10,632 bases of DNA from contig URFI01000064.1 of NCBI GenBank assembly GCA_900547085.1, positions 1 to 10,632 on the forward strand, read 5' to 3'. The position numbers and the translations under genes are program-made. The first letter of the stretch is position 1. Each line of letters opens with the position of its first letter. This DNA comes from an uncultured Prevotella sp. GTDB lineage: Bacteria; Bacteroidota; Bacteroidia; Bacteroidales; Bacteroidaceae. The notes under the pieces are model-generated. The model was not told the origin of the DNA and ran no database searches. It worked only from the letters and a program-made list of their open reading frames with translations. Positions 6,086 through 10,632 of this stretch are shown piece after piece.

Positions 6086-8061
6086 CTATACTTTGTACTC
6101 TACAAATGCCTCCATGGCTTCGTAGCATGCCAACCCCAGACTATCGTAAAGTGCTGCAGTAGCATGATTGCGGTCTTCAGAGCGCTGCCAGAACAAACGT
6201 TCATCTTTGCCAAGGAATGGTGCACTCTCCATCTGACTCTGGTGTTTCAAGATGCTGTTGCGCTTAGCACGCAGCTCTTCTGGACTCATGGGTACACACA
6301 TCTCAATGTTTTCAATTTCCCATTCAGCCCAAGCACCACGATACATCCTTTCAGCCATTCTGCTCCATCTTCTTTTTCAAGTTCAAGAGCAGCCAACACA
6401 GCATCAGTGCATTTCTTATGAGTACCATGTGGATCGGCCAAGTCGCCTGCTACATATATTTGATGCGGCTTAACCTCTTGCAAAAGTTGGCGCACAATCT
6501 CAACATCCTTTTCCGTCATCGGCAGTTTTTCAATCTTACCCGACTCGTAGAAAGGTAAGTCAAGGAAGTGAACATGGTCTAATGGCACACCATTGTATGT
6601 ACAAGCCGTGCGTGCTTCGCCACGCCGAATCAACCCTTTGATGGTGCGCACATCTAAGGTGTCGATGTCGCCATCCTTCTTGTTTGCCAAGAATTTCTTG
6701 ATTTCACTATACTTTTGCTTAATCACCTTATCCTTTTCTCCATCGAATATCTGATTAAATCCGTTGATGAAGTGCATGAAGCGCGTTACTTCTTCATCGC
6801 CTACTGCAATGTTTCCACTGGTCTCGTAAGCCACATGAAGGTCGTGTCCCTGCTGAACCAGTCGGCGTAAGGTGCCACCCATGGAGATTACATCATCGTC
6901 GGGGTGTGGAGAAAAGACAATTACTCGCTTAGGAAATGGTTTCGCACGCTCCGGACGGTATGTGTCATCAGCATTCGGTTTGCCACCTGGCCAACCCGTA
7001 ATGGTATGCTGTAAGTCGTTAAAAATCTTGATATTGGCATTGTAAGCCGAACCATAAAGTGCCAACAACTCGCTCAAACCGTGGTCGTTGTAATCTTTAT
7101 TGGTCAACTTCAAGATAGGTTTTCCGGTGAGCTGGCATAACCATACCAATGCTGAACGCACCAATTTATCGGTCCATTGGCACGATTTTACAAGCCAAGG
7201 GTGCACGATACGTGTCAGACGAGATGCGGCAGGCAGGTCGATAACCACTTCAACATTGTTGTGAGTTTGCAAGAATGAGGCAGGAAGCGCATCGGTAATT
7301 ACACCCTCTACGGTCTTTTGAATAACCTCAGCCTTTTCCTCACTCCAAGCAGCAAGAAATATTTTCTTTGCTTTCAACAGGGTTGCGACACCCATGGTGA
7401 TAGAGCAAGGAGGTACTTGTTCGTTCGTTCCAAAGCTCAAAGTCATTTCTTGTCGCAGCACATTGTCTACTAAGATAATGCGCGAGTTGCTAGTAACTGT
7501 TGATCCTGGCACGTTGCAGGCAATGTTTCCACTACGTCCAATACCTATCAACATCACGTCAATACCACCAAATGTGTTGATACGCTCCTCATATAAACGA
7601 CAATGATTCTGCACATCGTCTTGCGAAATGCTACCATCTAAGGTAAATATGTTTTTCTTATCGATATCTACATGATCTAAAAAGCGTGTACACAACTGAC
7701 TAATACTGCTGTTTTGCGATTTGGATGTGAGTGGAAAATATTCGTAAGCATTGAATACAACAACATTGTGAAAGCTCAACTGTTTAGCTTCATACATGCT
7801 AATCAGTTCTTTAAAAATAGGTGTGAGCGACAAACCTGTACCCAAACCAAGTACACAAAACTTGCCTTCTTTTTGCTTGCTCTTGATGATGGCGGCTATA
7901 TTTTCTGCCACATGCTTCGCACCCTCTTCCTCTTGGGCAAAGATGTTCGTGTGTATTTTTTCGTAACGCGTCAACTCCGAACGGTCTATAGCAGTTTTAG
8001 GCCGATAGATTTCAACTGGGATTTTGGTTAATACAATCTCTGAACTTAAATTTAGATTCAT
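6086..8061 (-). pseudogene. NagB-like / PIG-L deacetylase fusion gene, frameshifted near its 3' end
   Basis: Cytosolic two-domain protein read from ATG 8061. The first frame runs 591 residues to a TGA at 6288-6286. Residues about 35-290 resemble glucosamine-6-phosphate deaminase, and about 378-571 are a PIG-L (LmbE-like) N-deacetylase domain with zinc motifs HPDDD (386-390) and DPHGTH (543-548). At 6347-6348 the homology jumps to the next frame, which continues with MYRGAWAEWEIE through KHQSQ to the TAG at 6086 (about 86 residues). Read as one protein it would be about 662 residues, close to the roughly 663 I recall for Bacteroides relatives. Those relatives appear to have about five residues between WLK and MYRGAW where only 2 nt remain here, so a 13-nt deletion is inferred. 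The truncated product keeps the visible zinc motifs but loses the HQSQ tail and gains about 20 foreign residues. The NagB catalytic positions are also changed (Y106, S177, N179, V184). It follows nagB but sits behind a terminator. Function of intact relatives is not established to my knowledge. Confidence 0.82.
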
Positions 8062-8075
8062 GTTTTTACATCGAT

Positions 8076-8114
8076 AAAAAAGGGCTAGTAGTTTTTATAC
8101 GCTACTCGCCCCTT
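8076..8114 (-). terminator. Intrinsic terminator between nagB and the fusion gene
   Basis: Read on the minus strand, AAGGGGCGAGTAG pairs with CTACTAGCCCTT (one mismatch, one G-U) around a 10-nt loop, followed by T residues (six A on the plus strand at 8076-8081). It starts 6 nt after the nagB stop and ends 14 nt before the fusion-gene ATG. No separate promoter fits in the 14 nt after it, so the downstream gene depends on read-through or on a promoter inside nagB. Confidence 0.85.
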
Positions 8115-8120
8115 GAGTTG

Positions 8121-8912
8121 TTAAATGTTATCTTTTTCAATATCTTTAAAGTAGCGATACGTTCCAACTTTCAGTTCGTCGGTTGCAGGTTCATCACAAA
8201 CGATGATTCCATGCGGATGTTGCTGAAGCACACTGATTGTCCAATAGTGGGTAACCGGTCCTTCTACCACAGCTTGTAAGGCTCGAGCCTTGTGATGACC
8301 ATTACAGAGTATCATTACTTCTTTAGCATCCATCACGGTTCCTACACCAACCGTCAATGCGTGTTTCGGAACTTTGTTAACATCGTTGTCAAAGAATCGA
8401 CTATTGGCGATAATCGTGTCACTGGTCAATGTTTTGATGCGCGTGCGAGAAGTCAAAGACGAGCATGGTTCATTGAAAGCGATATGACCGTCGGGACCAA
8501 TGCCGCCAATAAATAAGTCGATGCCACCAGTAGCTTTAATCTTCTCTTCGTATACCCTGCATTCAGCTTCCAAATCCTTCGCGTTACCATCAAGAATATG
8601 GATGTTCTCCTTTGGACAGTCGATATGGTCAAACAAATTCCGCGCCATGAATGAGTGATAGCTTTCAGGATGCGATTCTGGCAAACCCACATACTCATCC
8701 ATATTGAAAGTCAACACGTTTTTAAATGACACTCTACCCTCTTGACAAGCCTTGACCAAGCGAGCATACATACCCTCCGGAGACGAACCTGTAGGCAAAC
8801 CTAACACGAAAGGATGATCAGGTGTTGGGTTGAACTTGTTAATACACTCAATGACATGTTCGGCTGCCCAACGTGACAGCGACTCGTAATTTTCTTCAAT
8901 AATTACTCTCAT
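8121..8912 (-). CDS. nagB: Glucosamine-6-phosphate deaminase
   Basis: Cytosolic enzyme converting glucosamine-6-phosphate to fructose-6-phosphate and ammonia, the last dedicated step of amino-sugar breakdown. The 263 residues compare with 266 for E. coli NagB and align without gaps up to the C-terminus. The catalytic residues fall at the same numbers: D72 (FNMDEY), D141 and H143 (GPDGHIAFNEP), and E148. Positions linked to allosteric GlcNAc-6-phosphate binding in E. coli (S151, R158, K160, Y254) are also kept, so activation by GlcNAc-6-P is plausible. Start: ATG at 8912 (MRVIIEENYESL) is preferred over an in-frame TTG at 8918. The gene begins 21 nt after the GH20 stop, indicating an operon with it. 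An intrinsic terminator lies 6 nt past its stop. Confidence 0.96.
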   Translation of the reverse strand: MRVIIEENYESLSRWAAEHVIECINKFNPTPDHPFVLGLPTGSSPEGMYARLVKACQEGRVSFKNVLTFNMDEYVGLPESHPESYHSFMARNLFDHIDCPKENIHILDGNAKDLEAECRVYEEKIKATGGIDLFIGGIGPDGHIAFNEPCSSLTSRTRIKTLTSDTIIANSRFFDNDVNKVPKHALTVGVGTVMDAKEVMILCNGHHKARALQAVVEGPVTHYWTISVLQQHPHGIIVCDEPATDELKVGTYRYFKDIEKDNI

Positions 8913-8933
8913 CTTCAATTAATTTATTAATGA

Positions 8934-10538
8934 TTATTTCTTCCAAAGGTGCTTTGCATATACATAGTCATAGAGGTCATAGAATCTAACGAATCTAGTA
9001 AGACGCTCTTTGAACTCTGGAAAATCTTTCTTCTTATCCGACCATTGAATCTCAGAAATGGCAGCAAGGCGTGGAAGCAACTGGTATTCTGCTAAATTAG
9101 GATAGGCGATGTACTCTGTCCACAGATTGGCTTGCACGCCGATAATATGGTTACGCACGTCAACCGACAGGGTGTCTGGCAAGGGGTCAAAGCTGTAAGT
9201 CTTTTCGATGGGGAGATTCCCTCCTATCAAAAGCGGTTCCGAAGCCTTTTTATCTGTCTGGTAGTAATCAAAATAAGCATAGGTGGTTGGTGACATCACG
9301 ACATCATGACCTCTCTTGGCAGCTTTGATACCAGGAGCTACTCCACGCCAACTCATGACGGTAGCACTCTGATTAATATCACCGTCCAGAATTTCGTCCC
9401 AACCGATGATGCTTCTACCTTTGCTATTGACAAACTTTTCTATGCGGTTGGTGAAATATCCTTGCAGTTTTTTCACCGGTAGATTGTGGTCTTTCATGAC
9501 CTTCTGACACTTAGGACATTTCTCCCAACGCACACGTGGAGATTCGTCACCACCGATATTAATCAACTTAGAGGGGAAGATATCGATGAGCTCACCCAGC
9601 ACATCCTGACAGAACTGATAGGTCTTTTCGTTACCCAAACATAGCACATCATCGAAAACGCCCCATGATGTTTGTACCTTGTAGGGACCACCTGTACATC
9701 CCAGTTCAGGATAAGACGCCAACGCAGCAAGCATGTGACCGGGCATATCGATTTCGGGAATCACCGTGATATATCTGTCGGCAGCATATTTAACGATTTC
9801 ACGAGCTTGGTCTTGAGTATAGAAACCGCCATGAGGCACGCCATCATAGACATCGGAATTGTGTCCGATGACCGTCTCTGAACGTACAGATCCAACTTCT
9901 GTCAGCTTAGGATATTTCTTAATTTCTATACGCCAACCTTGGTCTTCGCTCAGATGCCAGTGGAAGACATTCATATTGTGAAGCGCCAACAAATCAATGT
10001 ATTTCTTGACGAAATCCAGTGGGAAGAAATGACGGCCGCAGTCGAGCATGCCTCCTCGATAACCAAAGCGAGGCGCATCTTTAATCACAACGCCCGGAAA
10101 AGTGATTTGGCTTTCGGTTTTCTGTGTGGGCAACGACTTGCGCAGGGTTTGTATTCCATAGAAAATACCATTAGGTGTCTTTCCTGTAACAGTAATTCCT
10201 TTGTTTGTCACAGTGATGACATACCCCTCGTCCTCCGTAATTTTCTTGTTTAATGACAGGGTGATGGCATTTTTAGATTTACTCGTGGTAGTTGACACCT
10301 GAATGCCAGTGACCTCGCGAATATACTGAGCCAGGAATTCGGCATTGCGCTTCAAATCTGCATTTCCCTCTGGATAAACGATGGGAGTGGCAGCGGTCAA
10401 CATAAAATCTTTTTTAGCCGTTGTAGTAATCTCCCTCGGCATGGGAACTACCTTGTAATCGGCTACTGAACTAGCTGTCGCAGGTAGGTTAGACAGCCCA
10501 CTTAAAAATAGTGCTAACATTAAAAGTTTTACTTTCAT
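8934..10538 (-). CDS. Secreted GH20 beta-N-acetylhexosaminidase
   Basis: Exo-acting hydrolase releasing terminal beta-GlcNAc/GalNAc from glycans or chitin oligomers by substrate-assisted catalysis. The 534 residues start with a type I signal peptide (about 1-22, MKVKLLMLALFLSGL to ATA) with no lipobox cysteine, so it is probably periplasmic or secreted rather than a lipoprotein. A GH20b-type N-terminal domain (about 28-150) precedes the TIM-barrel catalytic domain (from about 158). Motifs seen are FGYRGGMLDCGRHF, HWHLSEDQGWRIEI (193-206), IPEIDMPGH (260-268), the catalytic pair D331-E332 in NIGGDESPR followed by CPKC, and later GVQANLWTEYI. Start: ATG at 10538 gives the signal peptide directly. 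An in-frame ATG at 10562 overlaps the likely -7 promoter box and would put eight residues before it. First gene of an operon with nagB (21-nt gap), which fits use of the released amino sugar. Whether the substrate is mucin, N-glycan or chitin cannot be told. Confidence 0.95.
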   Translation of the reverse strand: MKVKLLMLALFLSGLSNLPATASSVADYKVVPMPREITTTAKKDFMLTAATPIVYPEGNADLKRNAEFLAQYIREVTGIQVSTTTSKSKNAITLSLNKKITEDEGYVITVTNKGITVTGKTPNGIFYGIQTLRKSLPTQKTESQITFPGVVIKDAPRFGYRGGMLDCGRHFFPLDFVKKYIDLLALHNMNVFHWHLSEDQGWRIEIKKYPKLTEVGSVRSETVIGHNSDVYDGVPHGGFYTQDQAREIVKYAADRYITVIPEIDMPGHMLAALASYPELGCTGGPYKVQTSWGVFDDVLCLGNEKTYQFCQDVLGELIDIFPSKLINIGGDESPRVRWEKCPKCQKVMKDHNLPVKKLQGYFTNRIEKFVNSKGRSIIGWDEILDGDINQSATVMSWRGVAPGIKAAKRGHDVVMSPTTYAYFDYYQTDKKASEPLLIGGNLPIEKTYSFDPLPDTLSVDVRNHIIGVQANLWTEYIAYPNLAEYQLLPRLAAISEIQWSDKKKDFPEFKERLTRFVRFYDLYDYVYAKHLWKK

Positions 10539-10561
10539 GATGAATATGGTTATTGATGACA

Positions 10562-10590
10562 CAAAGTTATCACATTTTTCTTAAATAACA
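10562..10590 (-). promoter_or_regulatory. Likely promoter of the GH20-nagB operon
   Basis: On the minus strand TAACTTTG (10569-10562) is a perfect match to the Bacteroidota -7 box TAnnTTTG. The -33 element is weak: TGTT at 10590-10587, 17 nt upstream of the -7 box. Transcription would begin near 10556, giving a leader of about 18 nt before the ATG at 10538. Confidence 0.6.
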
Positions 10591-10606
10591 CCCATCATTT
10601 CTTAAA
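10577..10606. repeat. Pair of 9-bp direct repeats upstream of the GH20 gene
   Basis: TTTCTTAAA occurs at 10577-10585 and at 10598-10606, with a 21-bp period, about two helical turns. One copy lies between the -7 box and the weak -33 region and the other lies upstream. This geometry would suit a dimeric regulator, but the DNA is AT-rich and chance is possible. Confidence 0.35.
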
Positions 10607-10632
10607 AAAAAGATTTTCAATCTGTTTTTTAT

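Noticed and set aside
6286..6360. Programmed ribosomal frameshifting to explain the two frames of the fusion gene
   Set aside because: There is no slippery heptamer or pseudoknot at the junction, and residues appear to be missing from the protein, which a simple frame change would not restore.
6017..6421. Plus-strand open frame of 134 codons opposite the fusion-gene tail
   Set aside because: It overlaps the 3' hairpin and runs antisense to clearly family-like coding sequence; its translation shows no recognisable domain.
8913..8918. TTG start for nagB two codons upstream of the ATG
   Set aside because: The ATG at 8912 makes catalytic and allosteric residue numbers coincide exactly with E. 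coli NagB.

Overview
The window looks like a chromosomal segment of a Bacteroidota bacterium, most likely order Bacteroidales and Prevotella-like. The evidence is a prolyl-tRNA synthetase of the archaeal/eukaryotic type ending in ARSY, a NagB-like/PIG-L fusion of a kind I associate with Bacteroides and Prevotella, TAnnTTTG-type -7 promoter boxes, and the absence of strong Shine-Dalgarno sequences. Genus assignment is inference. I see no insertion sequence, phage gene, CRISPR array, tRNA or rRNA.

Layout. Left part, plus strand: the 3' two-thirds of proS (1-986), then 16 nt later an AspT/YidE-family transporter with two central RCK_C domains (1003-2691). A gene-poor stretch of about 690 nt follows (2692-3384). 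It holds a long AT-rich hairpin just after the transporter, an orphan intrinsic terminator (3113-3145), a dense block of competing inverted repeats (3157-3265) and a likely promoter (3335-3366). Middle, plus strand: an RlmD-family RNA m5U methyltransferase (3385-4803) and a type I asparaginase (4828-5883), 24 nt apart and probably co-transcribed. Right part, minus strand: a secreted GH20 beta-N-acetylhexosaminidase (10538-8934), nagB (8912-8121), a clear intrinsic terminator, then a gene encoding a NagB-like domain fused to a PIG-L deacetylase domain (8061-6086). That last gene is broken by an apparent 13-nt deletion.

How the genes work together. The GH20 enzyme would release N-acetylglucosamine (or GalNAc) outside the cytoplasm, and NagB would convert glucosamine-6-phosphate to fructose-6-phosphate. 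The deacetylase nagA, a kinase and an uptake system are not in the window. The fusion gene would follow by read-through past the terminator. The plus-strand genes are housekeeping or amino-acid related (aminoacylation, RNA modification, asparagine breakdown, carboxylate/amino-acid transport) and have no obvious link to the amino-sugar cluster.

Most interesting points: (1) three long hairpins without T-tracts lie 22-26 nt past stop codons, and their non-Watson-Crick positions become G-U pairs in the RNA of the gene each one follows; (2) the fusion gene has a frameshift near its 3' end while the tail beyond is still well preserved, and its NagB-like domain has lost all four catalytic positions; (3) the 3113-3265 region has an orphan terminator followed by mutually exclusive inverted repeats. 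No new defence or mobile system was found; most of the window is ordinary.
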